Origin: Emiliania huxleyi CCMP1516
Lineage: Eukaryota; Haptophyta; Isochrysidales; Noelaerhabdaceae
DNA length: 64,000 bases
Direction: 5' to 3'
Assembly: GCF_000372725.1 (NCBI RefSeq)
Contig: NW_005198244.1
Coordinates: forward strand, 1,677,841-1,741,840
The notes under the pieces are model-generated. The model did not search any database, was not told where the DNA came from, and saw only the letters and a list, made by a program, of their open reading frames with translations. The number at the start of each line of letters is the position of its first letter. Position 1 is the stretch's first letter. Position numbers and translations under genes: made by a program. Of this stretch, positions 51,542 to 60,594 are shown one piece after another.

Positions 51542-53983
51542 ATGCGCGGCGACGCCATCTGGGTCGACATCAAGCCCAAGTCGAAGCGGCTGAGCTCGAC
51601 GCGGCCCCGCCACTGCTCGCGGATGGTGCGCAGTTAGCAGCACTGCCGCTGCCACTTAGCGGACCGTGACCACCGCGCTGTACGGATGTCGCAGGCCTGC
51701 GCCGTCTGCGCGTGCGTCGCTCTTCTTCAAGTCTACAGCCTGGCGTACTACGAGGCTGCTCTTACCGCCGCTGCTGACCAGAGGCCGCCTCTGCTGCTGC
51801 GAGGAGCGTCAACCTCCGGCGGAGCGGGAGAGGCGGCCGGTGCGGCCAGCGAGGGCGAAGAGGCGGCCCTCTTCGGGGCGGGCGACGCGGGCGACGCGCT
51901 GAGCGAGCTGGGGTACCGCGGCGGCGTCAGCATCCCGAAGGTCTTCCACCAGAGCTGGCGCGACGACGGCTTCCCGAAGGACCTCTTCAACTGGCGGTGG
52001 CAGGCTGTCCACCGCCCCTCCCTCCTCCCTCCTCCCTCCTCCCTCCTCCCTCCTCCCTCCTCCCTCCTCTCTGCGCTCACCTCTGCGGCAGCATCTCTCC
52101 TCTCTCGCCGCTTCATCCAGTTGCAACGTCTCACCCCGCCAATGGCGGCGCTCCTCTTTCTGTCTTCGTCTCACCAGTTCAGCGTCCTCTCACCCCTCTC
52201 GCTGGACGGCGGCAGGCCGGGCTGGTGCGGCTCAACCCGGAGTGGCGGCTGATGAGGCGTGGACCGACGCAACTCTCCGCCCGCCCTCGCAGCCTCCGCC
52301 ATGACCCTGCTCCCGCTCCTCTCCAGGTGGACCGACAACTCTTCGCGCGCGCTGATCGCCTCCGAGTACCCGTGGTTCCTTGCCCACTATGACGCGTACA
52401 CGCCACCTCTCTTCGGCGGAGGCGTCCCGCGGCTCCGCTCGCACCCTCGCCACGCCTTCCGCGAGTAGGTTGCCGGCCCGCCCCGCCCGCCCTCCTGTCC
52501 ACGACACGTCCGCGACACGTCCGCGACACGTCCGCGACACGTCCGCGACACGTCCGCGACACGTCCGCGACACGTCCGCGACACGTCCCGTGCAGGTACC
52601 CGTCGTACATCCAGCGCTCGGACGCGGCGCGCTACTTCATCGTCCACCGCCACGGAGGTGTCTACCTCGACCTCGACTACGAGTGCCTCCTCCCCTGCCC
52701 ACGCCTCCCCGCCTCCCTGCCTCCCCGCCTCCCTGCCCCCCAAGCCTCCCTGCCCCCAAGCCTCCCTCCGCCAAACCACGACCCGACCCGGACCCAGACA
52801 TCCCTCACCCTCACCCCTGACCCCGACCCCTCGCCCCGCGCCAAGGTGCTCTCGCCCCTTCGGCCCCGTACTCGCTGGGGCCCGCGCCGCCTTCTCGTAC
52901 AAGTCCGGCACGAACGCCTCCCTCGGCCTCGCCAACGCCATCTTCGCGTCCGAGGCGAGACCCGCCGAGATCACCCGAACACGTACCCACCACCCAACTC
53001 GACACCACACCCGACACCCGACACCCGACACCGAGCCATCACCCTCGCCCACCGCCACCGCACCAGGAGGCACTCGCTGCCCTCGCCTCTCTCCCTCTCA
53101 CTCCCCCACCGCTGCCAGGCCGGCCACCCCGTCTGGGAGGCCGTCTTTCGCCTCCTCGTGGCGCGCGCCTCCGAGGGCGCCGCCGCAGAGAGCCACGTCG
53201 ACGTCATCCGCTCCACCGGGCCTGGCGCGCCTGCACACCCCTCCTCTTCTGCCTCCAACCCACCCCCCCTCCCCGAGGAGCACACCGCTCCCCGCGTGGT
53301 GCGTCTCGGTAGAAGAAGGCCGCCGAGGTGGCAGGCGGCCGCCTCGAGGGCTGGCGCACGCGACACCTTCCCCGTCTCCGACCCCTCCCGCCGTGCCCCG
53401 TCCCCACCTGCTGCAGGCCTGCTGCGCAGCGCGCTCGAGGAGCTGCGCGAGGGCGGACGGCTCGAGGAGCTCGGCGTGCGGCTGCTCCCCTCGCCCGTCT
53501 GGCACCCGCTCCGCCCCGAGCAGAAGCGAGGCCGCGACGCCACCGAAGCGACCCGCCGGCTGCTCGCCGCGTCGTGCGCCCCCCCCCCCCCCCCTGCCCG
53601 CCCCCGCCCCCGCCGCCGCAGTGTGCCCAGGCCGTCGGCGGAGCGGCGTCTGACCTCGCGCGCGTGGTGTGTGTGGACAGGTACTGCGTGCACCACTTTG
53701 TCTCATCTTGGGTGGGCCCGCGGCCGCGAGAGCCCGCCACGCCGTGAGCGGCGCGCCTCTTCACGCGTCGGGCTGGGCGTAGGTCGTGCATGACCGCGAG
53801 CGGCACTCGGAGACCGACACGGCGCGCCGCGAGGGGGCGGCGGCGGAGCAGCGCGGGGTGGTGCCTGTCGGGCAAGCCCTCCGCGAGGCGAACCGGTGGC
53901 GCTCGTACGTGGAGCCGCGCAGCGACGGGTCGCACGACGCGGCGACGCGGAGGACTGGCCGGAGGACAGCGACAGGGTCGTAG
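51542..53983 (+). CDS. GT32 / OCH1-like glycosyltransferase, DXD type
   Basis: A Golgi-type glycosyltransferase. Exon 1 (51542-51627) gives a basic cytosolic tail (MRGDAIWVDIKPKSKRLSST). After a splice (acceptor at 51705) the hydrophobic ACAVCACVALLQVYSLAYYE supplies the type II signal anchor. Next come GVSIPKVFHQSWRDDGFPKD, LVRLNPEWRLM, SSRALIASEYPWFLAHYDAY and YPSYIQRSDAARYFIVHRHG with GVYLDLDYECLL, where DLD is the metal-binding DXD. Further exons give FGPVLAGARAAFSYKSGTNA, AGHPVWEAVFRLLVARA, GLLRSALEELREGGRLEELG, and YCVHHFVSSWV near the end. This matches the glycosyltransferase-sugar-binding family of OCH1 and inositol-phosphoceramide mannosyltransferases. There are seven to nine exons. 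The last exon is uncertain. Confidence 0.78.
52503..52590 (+). repeat. 11-bp intronic minisatellite in GT32 gene
   Basis: Eight units of GACACGTCCGC, the last diverging (GACACGTCCCG), end directly before the acceptor TGCAG that precedes the DLD exon. Confidence 0.92.
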
Positions 53984-54123
53984 GTGGACAGCGTGGTTGT
54001 CTCACGTCGTGTTGAGTTGTGGTTTTATTTTGGGCGCCGCGTGGCCGTGAAGCGTGGGGAAGGGCGGCCCGCGCTCTTCAAAACCACGAGATCGGTCTGG
54101 AGTCCCTCCAGCCCCGACACTCT

Positions 54124-55175
54124 GTTAGGGTGCCCACAGGCGGACCCAAAAAAAGAAAGGAAAAAAGAAATGGGGGACTCCCGATCGCAGCACTTCATGT
54201 TGGCTAGTCGAGATATTGAGAGTGTGACTAGGAGGGTGGGACGCTGGGGATTCTCAAAGGTATACCCTTGGAATGGCCGGATCCAGCCTTAAAAGTACGA
54301 GATCGCGCGCGCTTCGCGCACAGCACCGCCTGTTCTCCGCGGCTGTGTGACGCGCGCGTGCCGTGTACCAGCAGAGTTGGGCGCGCGCGGCGCGACGGCG
54401 CCCGCGAGGGAAGGCGCGGGTGCAGCGGCCGCCGGCGGCCGTGCCGCCCGCCAGCCGGCGCAGCAGCGGCCAGCGCCGTCGAGCGCAGCGGCCGCCGGCG
54501 CAGCAGCCAGAGCAGCCGGTGCGCGCCTTGCGAGGCGAGTACTGCCGCCCGGCAGCCTTGAGGCGGCCGGGCGGCAGTACTCGTTCGAACTTTGCGAGCC
54601 GTGCGCGCGCCGAGGCGCCCGCGGCGCGCGCCCGCCCGGCTGCTAGTAGGAGGCGGCGCAATATGGCCTATAGTACAGCCCTTGAGGAGGAGGAAGAGGC
54701 TGGCTGGCAGTGCTGTATGCCGCCGAGGGGCAGTTTTGGGGTGCTGTCACGGGCCCAGGGGGCTGCAGATGGCGTCCGCAGCCGGGACAACCCGCCCCCC
54801 CAGCCGAGGCCGGTCGAAGCCCACTTGAGTGCAGCCATGAGGAGTCCTCTTGGTGCTCCTGGCGGCCGTTGGAATGGCGAGCGCGCGCCGATGGGGGGGG
54901 GGGGGGGTCTTGCTTGCTCCACACCGAGCGCCATCGGTCCGGACCGGTGCTCCCACCGAGGGGTGGCCTGCACAAGGTCTGAGCCGCGGGCGCTCGGCGC
55001 AAAGTGCAGTTTCACGCTCGTGCTCGCGCGTGACAAACCGGGGAACCCTCGTTTCCTATGTACTCGGTCCCCCAACGGAAGAGGCCTCTCTCCTATTGGA
55101 ACATTCCAACATCAGATTTGCCTCGTGCGTCCCTTTTTGAGACGGAAAGCTATTTTCTTTTGTGGGCACCCTAAC
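54124..55175. mobile_element. Candidate non-autonomous TIR DNA transposon
   Basis: Both ends carry the same 15-bp sequence read inward: GTTAGGGTGCCCACA at 54124-54138 and its reverse complement at 55161-55175. The element is flanked on both sides by TCT (54121-54123 and 55176-55178), a possible 3-bp target duplication as made by Harbinger or CACTA elements. The 1,052-bp interior has no transposase-like frame. It holds internal inverted repeats, for example CGAGTACTGCCGCCCGGC and its complement at about 54535-54590. Such an element would be moved by a transposase made elsewhere. The 15-bp match could be chance in a large genome, so confidence is moderate. Confidence 0.55.
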
Positions 55176-55458
55176 TCTGTGAGAGGGCCGCAGAGCGGGG
55201 CGTCACGAGGGGTAAGCGAGAACGAAAGAAAACATGCGAGCACCGACGAGGCAGGAGGGATGGGAGACGGAGCCTGGCGAGGTACTTCCACTTCCAGCCT
55301 GCTGTGGGAACAGCTGACGCAGTCTCGCCGAGGCTCGCCCGTAGTATCCGGTGCATTCCGCCAGATAAAACTCCCAACGCGTGGGAGTCCTGCCTGCAGT
55401 CCTCGGACCGATGCCCATCGATCCAAGATCACACCGATACGAGTAGAGAGCGGGAGAG

Positions 55459-56232
55459 ATGTGGCCGATCCTCCTCCTCTTCTCGCTCACGCCGCCGCAG
55501 CTTCCACCCCACCGAGCAGCGTCGAGGACCAGCCGCGCGGCGGCGCCTCGCGCAGTGGACGACGAGAGCAAAGGCGCGCTCGGCGGCGCTGTGCTCGGCG
55601 GGCTGATCGCGGGCCCGTTCGGCGCTCTGTGGGGCGCGTCGCTGGGCTCCTCGATGGGCGCCGCCGGACGAGAGAGGCGAGAGGAGGAGGCGCGACTCGC
55701 GGCGATGGGTCTCGACCGCGAGGCGGTGAGGCTCGCTGCAGCGCTGGCGGCGGAGCTGGCCGAGGCGGAGGCGTCCGTGAGCGCCTGCGAGGAGGCGGAG
55801 CGCTCGCAGAGCAACCTCGGCGAGCGCCTCGCGGCCGCGGCGGCTGAGCAGTACGCCGCCGCCGAGGAGAAGCTTCGAGCCGGGGACGAGGAGAGCGCGA
55901 GGGCGCTCTTGGTTGAGAGGCGCGGCGGGAGAGAGCGCAGGGTGGAGCGCCAGGGGCACCTCCCCACCTTCCCTTCCCCACCCCACAGGCAAGAGACCCA
56001 GGCGAAGGCCGCCCGCGCGGATGCGGAGCTGCAGGAGGCCCGCGACCGGACTCTCTCCGTGCGCCGTGCGGTCTCGGTGCTATCGACGCGCGCCGCAGAG
56101 CTCGAGGCGTCCCTGGACCAGGCAGCCGCGCGAAAGGCGGTCGGGAGCGGGCCGGTCGCTGGCGCCGTGGAGGCCGCGCCGCCAGAGGACCCGCTGCTCG
56201 CACGGTTCAAAGACCTCGAGGGCGGCAAGTGA
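55459..56232 (+). CDS. Plastid-type coiled-coil protein with glycine-zipper, PspA/IM30-like helix
   Basis: The start MWPILLLFSLTPPQLPPHRA is a signal peptide followed by a transit-like Arg/Ala stretch. A Gly/Ala-rich membrane-type segment (GALGGAVLGGLIAGPFGALW) comes next, then a long alpha-helical coil to the end. A GC-AG intron (about 55918-55985) is read through in the genomic frame. When it is removed, ESARALLVER joins QETQAKAARADAELQEARD. The helix AEEKLRAGDEESARALLVER with QETQAK resembles the PspA/IM30 coil pattern, although the usual N-terminal amphipathic helix is not evident. The C-terminus is PLLARFKDLEGGK. A role in plastid membrane maintenance is a guess. Confidence 0.55.
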   Translation: MWPILLLFSLTPPQLPPHRAASRTSRAAAPRAVDDESKGALGGAVLGGLIAGPFGALWGASLGSSMGAAGRERREEEARLAAMGLDREAVRLAAALAAELAEAEASVSACEEAERSQSNLGERLAAAAAEQYAAAEEKLRAGDEESARALLVERRGGRERRVERQGHLPTFPSPPHRQETQAKAARADAELQEARDRTLSVRRAVSVLSTRAAELEASLDQAAARKAVGSGPVAGAVEAAPPEDPLLARFKDLEGGK

Positions 56233-56801
56233 GCGGCGAGGGAACGAGCGCTCAGCTAGGTAAACGGTGTTGTTGTCGCCCGCATCCGCCGCGTGCACGC
56301 GCGACTCGTGTGTTGCTCATGCTGTTCGTTCCGGTTTCGCACCGCCGTTACATCTCTCGCCACACCAAGCGGAACACGACACACCTCTCGTCTCGGTCGC
56401 GACACACGCGCGCGAGCTCCGAGCACGTCGTCGCGTCGATATTCACGCCCGTGCGCCGTGGCGTCGCGATCGCCGTGCGCGGGGGGACGGCGGACGGGCC
56501 GGGGAGGCACACAAAATCATTCTCCACACAACGAAAACGGATACGGAGCGCGACGGCCCCAGCTAAAAAGTCACCACCAAACACACCGACATGTACATGT
56601 GCATGTGCACATGCGAGTTCCACGGTTCGTGACGCACGCCCCACATCGGAACAGTCCCGTCACAAAGACAGCACTGGCTACGGGGAGGAAGCACGAACTA
56701 TGGCGCATGTGCGAGACCGAAGACGAAAATCGATCTCTCCGCGGCGCGTGACCCGCGTCGGGGGCTCGCAGTCCACGCGCATGCGCCAAACCTGGCCTCT
56801 C
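56233..56801. other. Intergenic, nothing recognised
   Basis: Between convergent genes. Contains a palindromic ACATGTACATGTGCATGTGC patch near 56589. No gene seen. Confidence 0.5.
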
Positions 56802-56887
56802 TCAATCGAAAAGATCGAAGCCCATCTCCTCCTCCTCCTCCTCCGGCTCTGGCTCCGGGGCCTTGGCCTCCGCCGCCGGGGCCGCCG

Positions 56888-56934
<47 letters not shown>

Positions 56935-57401
56935 CCTGCCACCACCATCGCCGTCCCTATGCACGCCGTGAAGAGCGAGACCTTTGGCGTGACCATGTCG
57001 TTGGCGTAGGTAAACTCAGGAATTCCCGACGCCTGAGCGGCAGCGCGGCCACACGAGGTTGTGCGCCCACGTACAATCCGAGGTGGGGGTGGCACACAGT
57101 CGGTGTTTCGGGATGGCGGTGGCTGAGTGCAAAGGCGGCCGCAGCGGGCCAGTGGGAGGGAGCACCTCCTTGCACGCATCGTACATCGCCTTCTCCACCT
57201 CGAGCGCGGTGGCTCCAGTGCACTCGGGGAGGCCGTCCGCCATGTCGCCGAATGCCTTGGCCGTCCAGCCGTTGCCGTCCGAGACGACCTTGTAGTGGTA
57301 GGTGCCCTTCTGCGCGGCGCGGGAGGGCGGCGGGTGATCGGGGCGGCGGCGCGGGCGAACGCCAACGGGGCGCGCGCTCGAGGCACCTTCTGCTCGCCCA
57401 T
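56802..57401 (-). CDS. 60S acidic ribosomal protein P3
   Basis: Lateral stalk protein of the large ribosomal subunit, of the P3 type known from plants and algae. Three exons: 57401-57387, 57309-57166 and 57032-56802. The spliced protein is MGEQKKGTYHYKVVSDGNGW, TAKAFGDMADGLPECTGATA, LEVEKAMYDACKE, ASGIPEFTYANDMVTPKVSL and then a pure Gly hinge. It ends APEPEPEEEEEEMGFDLFD, the universal P-protein tail that binds elongation factors and is phosphorylated in many species. Length is about 130 residues, as expected. Intron 1 (GTGCCTCG to GCGCAG) follows codon five. A shorter relative without the tail is at 49407-49875. Confidence 0.88.
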
Positions 57402-57813
57402 TGATTGATGCGGCAAGGCGCGCTCTGGCGCTCCTGGGGGGGGACGATTTTCGACGACTGGCGAGGGGTCCCAATGAGCTGGGCGTGGTTTGTGGTGGGC
57501 CTCTTCCTGTGGGTGGCATGTTGGCCGTACCTGTCGCCAATCAGCCGACGCTCGCCCCCGACGCACGTACTCTCTGTAGCTCAGGTAAAGGTAAGGGAAG
57601 GTAAGGACAGAGAACTCTCAGGGTGTCTGCAATGACACACACTCACTCTGCAAGGAGCCAAGAATAAGAAAAAAATCGAGCGTGAGTGGCGACATTCAGC
57701 ATCAGGACGCCAAATGTGAATCTCTGAGAGGGCGGCGCAGTCGGAGAAGTTGTGACAGGGAGATCCTAGGGCGGCAGAGGTCGGTTTCCGCTTTTTTTCT
57801 CTGATGAGTCGAG
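57402..57813. promoter_or_regulatory. Intergenic region between divergent genes
   Basis: 412 bp between the P3 start and the start of the zinc-ribbon-like gene. It probably holds both promoters. I see no defined element. Confidence 0.4.
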
Positions 57814-58894
57814 ATGGTGAAGCCAAAGCGCCGCGCGGTGAGCAAGCCTGCCTCCACGACCTATGTCTCGAACAGGGAGAGGCCTGCGCCTCCTCCACAA
57901 GCTCCTCCCCCGGAGGAGCCACATTACACTGAGTTGAAGGGGGAAAGGTATATGGAGAGCCTTCGCCCTCCGCGTGGCGCGCACCCCTCGGTCGGCGAGT
58001 GGCCGCCGGACAAGCAGTGGCTGGAGATGGGGGAGCAGATGGTGAACATGCGCGGGCTGGACATGTTCACGATCGTGGGCGAGTTCAGCGCCTGCTTGAT
58101 GCTCGGCATTCATCTGGGCGGAGAGGATGAAGAGACGCATCGGGTGTGGGCGGACGTGCAGCGCAACTGCGGCGACTGGGGACCCAGGATCGTACGGAGC
58201 ATCGTCAAGATGAAGATGGGTGACGCAGACGAGCGGCAGCTCGGCGATGCGGAGGCGTACCTGCTCACGCTATTCGACCGCTCGCAGCACGGGCCTCAGT
58301 ACCTCCGACGCTTTGCAGAGGAGCTTCGGCCGGCTGTGGATTTCATCCACTCGGAGCACCGCTGGAAGAGGAGGCGGCCGGTGCACCCGGCGGATACGCC
58401 CGTCTGCTGGGCCTGGTGCGTGCCACGCGGTCTCGGCTCCGCGCGCGGCAGCTGACCTCCCTCTCCCCACGTCGCAGGGACGCGTGGATCATGCACAACA
58501 AGTTCGACAAGGTCTGGCTGGTCGCCATGGCCCTCCACGGCGTGTGCGGTCTCCTCGAGCACTACAAGCTGAAGACGCTCCAGGCAGAGCCGAAGACGTG
58601 CCTCCCTTTTGGCGGCGGCGCTGACTGCGCCGTCGACTTTGCGAACCCGGAGAGCGCGTGCAGAGAGTGGGTCTGCCTGCGGCCATGTGCGTCACTCCGG
58701 CCCGGCCCTCCGTGCGATCGCACCCGCCGATGCATGGTATCTCCCCCATTGCCACAGGCATGCATTGGATCTGCCGGAACTGCGCCGACAGGTGGCAGCA
58801 GGAAAGGGGGGTGCTTCGCGTGTGCCCAAAGGGCAACTGCGCCGTCGAGTTTGCGACGGTACACCTTTCACGCCGGGCCCGCCCTCCGAGTTGA
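57814..58894 (+). CDS. Unknown protein with C-terminal zinc-ribbon-like cysteines
   Basis: Three exons: 57814-58415, 58477-58674 and about 58759-58894. The start is MVKPKRRAVSKPASTTYVSN, basic and Pro-rich. The body is helical: KQWLEMGEQMVNMRGLDMFT, IVGEFSACLMLGIHLGGEDE, RQLGDAEAYLLTLFDRSQHG and FAEELRPAVDFIHSEHRW. Exon 2 continues WIMHNKFDKVWLVAMALHGV. The end has paired cysteines (FGGGADCAVDFANPESACRE; MHWICRNCADRWQQERGVLR; VCPKGNCAVEFA) that could bind zinc. I do not recognise the family. The basic start and zinc-type end suggest a nuclear or nucleic-acid-associated protein. It shares a 412-bp upstream region with the P3 gene. Confidence 0.6.
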
Positions 58895-60273
58895 GCTCAT
58901 TTTTAGTTCCGAAAAAAGAGGTGTTAACGCCACAACGAGGTCCCCGGTCCGCCGCACATGTACCGCCTCTCAGCACAGAGGCGCATGACAGGTGCGTCAC
59001 CGTCCCAGACCACACAGATCTGTGATCTGTGATCTGTAAGGGTCCGCCCGCAGGCGCATTTTGTATACCGAGGCGGTGCCCGGTGCCGAACCTGTCGGAC
59101 CTTAAGACAGCATTGTAGATCCCTGGGCGAGGGTGATGGAGAGGGCGGTCTGTCGGCGCGCTAAACCGTAACCCGCCGGGGCGGGCCGGATCCACGCGCT
59201 GTCGGACCGCCCTGTCGGAGGTAGACCGCTCGTCTAGCCAATCAGCCTTAAGCGAGCGGTCTGGCCGTTGGAATGGCCGAGTTTGGTGGACTTGCGTCCT
59301 CGCATCGATCGTGGTTGTAGGGATATCGTTATGAACAACAATCACCACATGGGGAGGCGGCTGTCTCTGAAGGCGAACCTCAGTTACGAGCCACCCCCCC
59401 TACTTGCCTCCTCTTTGTTCCCTGGCTTTCTGTCTCTTGCGCGCCTGCTGTCCAAGCTGTGCCCCCCGCGTCTCGCCTCCTCGCACCCACCCCGGCGGGG
59501 GGGCGCCTTCGTGCCTTTCGTCCCCTGCAGTGCGTGCGCGCTCCTCCCCGTACGTCACCGGCCCCCCGTCCTCTGTGTGCTGTTGGCTCGCCCCCTCTCC
59601 CTGACTCGTCGAATCGCTACGTTCGTTCTCGGATCGCCCCCGCTTCCTCAGATCTGTGTACAGCGTGGCCTACCCCTAAAGCCGTAGAGCGAGCCGTATG
59701 CGTACGTGTATCTCTCTCGCAATCTCGGGGGTGGCAGTCGGTGCGACGCTCGACACACATTGAGGTCTCGACAGAAGGGAGATACCAGAGCGTCTGCGCG
59801 GCCGGCTCTCAGCGCCGCAGGCAGGCAGTAACTGATGCAGTACTATCACGCATGCTCGACGCGCTCCGCGCGGGCCGGTGGCGGTACAATCCCTCCCCCT
59901 TCTGCTGTGCCTCGAGGTGCCTCGCGAACGCCTTCACGGCGCCGCAACGGCACACTCAAAGTACCCCCCTCAGAGTTCGCGCCGGCACACGCGGGTGCAT
60001 CTCTCATGCTGCCGCTGCCCCTCGTCGACAAAAGCTCCGCGCAACGTGTGCGAAAAAAGAAAAAGTACCTGCTCGGTACGATCGCAAGTGTGAATGGCAA
60101 CAAGTTGTCGCTCCTCGAGTAAATTGGTGGGCGCCTGGAGCTCCTCCTCTGGCGCCCCTACGTAACGCCTACCTAGGACCCGGCATGACTCCGCCGCAGG
60201 TTGCAGGTGTGAGAGCTTAATGCGCAGGTTAACGCTGTAGTGTCCTCATCGACGAGACAGCAAGAAATTAGCG
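58895..60273. other. Intergenic, nothing convincing
   Basis: Contains three GATCTGT units at 59018-59038 and a partly self-complementary stretch at 59195-59270 (AGACCGCTCGT and AGCGAGCGGTCT). Open frames at 59404-60122 are Ser/Arg/Pro-rich without protein-like order. I call no gene. Confidence 0.45.
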
Positions 60274-60415
60274 GAAAGAAAGAAAGAAAGAAAACACACA
60301 ACCCAAGGGAGGGATGGGAGAACGGCACGCCGCCACCACACAGGGATTTTAAGGAGAGGAGTGTGATGCGCTAGCCGTCGCCCACCCTGGGGAGTCTGCC
60401 TCTTCGTATCTCTTT
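60274..60415 (+). repeat. Dispersed repeat family R1, copy 4 (long)
   Basis: GAAAGAAAGAAAGAAAGAAA, then AGGGAGGGATGGGAGAACGG, the shared CACGCCGCCACCACACAGGG, AAGGAGAGGAGTGTGATGCG and CTAGCCGTCGCCCACCC. It sits about 180 bp upstream of SAS10/UTP3. Confidence 0.85.
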
Positions 60416-60594
60416 TCGCAGTCTCTCGCCGCTTCTCGCTGCAACCTTCATGCCACCTCGCGGCCGTCCCACTCTCGTCGGTCTCTCCCTTGTCACTTCC
60501 TCCTCTGTCGCGTCGTTAAATTAGCGGAAGCGGAAGAAGAGTGAGCTCGCATTTCTTTTCACCGCGACTGAATAGTCTACGCGGACAAGCAGCC

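Noticed and set aside
52503..52590. Tandem repeat taken as a possible array of binding sites
   Set aside because: It ends at a splice acceptor and lies in an intron of the GT32 gene, so an intronic minisatellite is the simpler reading.
59404..60220. Several overlapping plus-strand frames
   Set aside because: Ser/Arg/Pro-rich with no conserved order; no better than chance for this composition.
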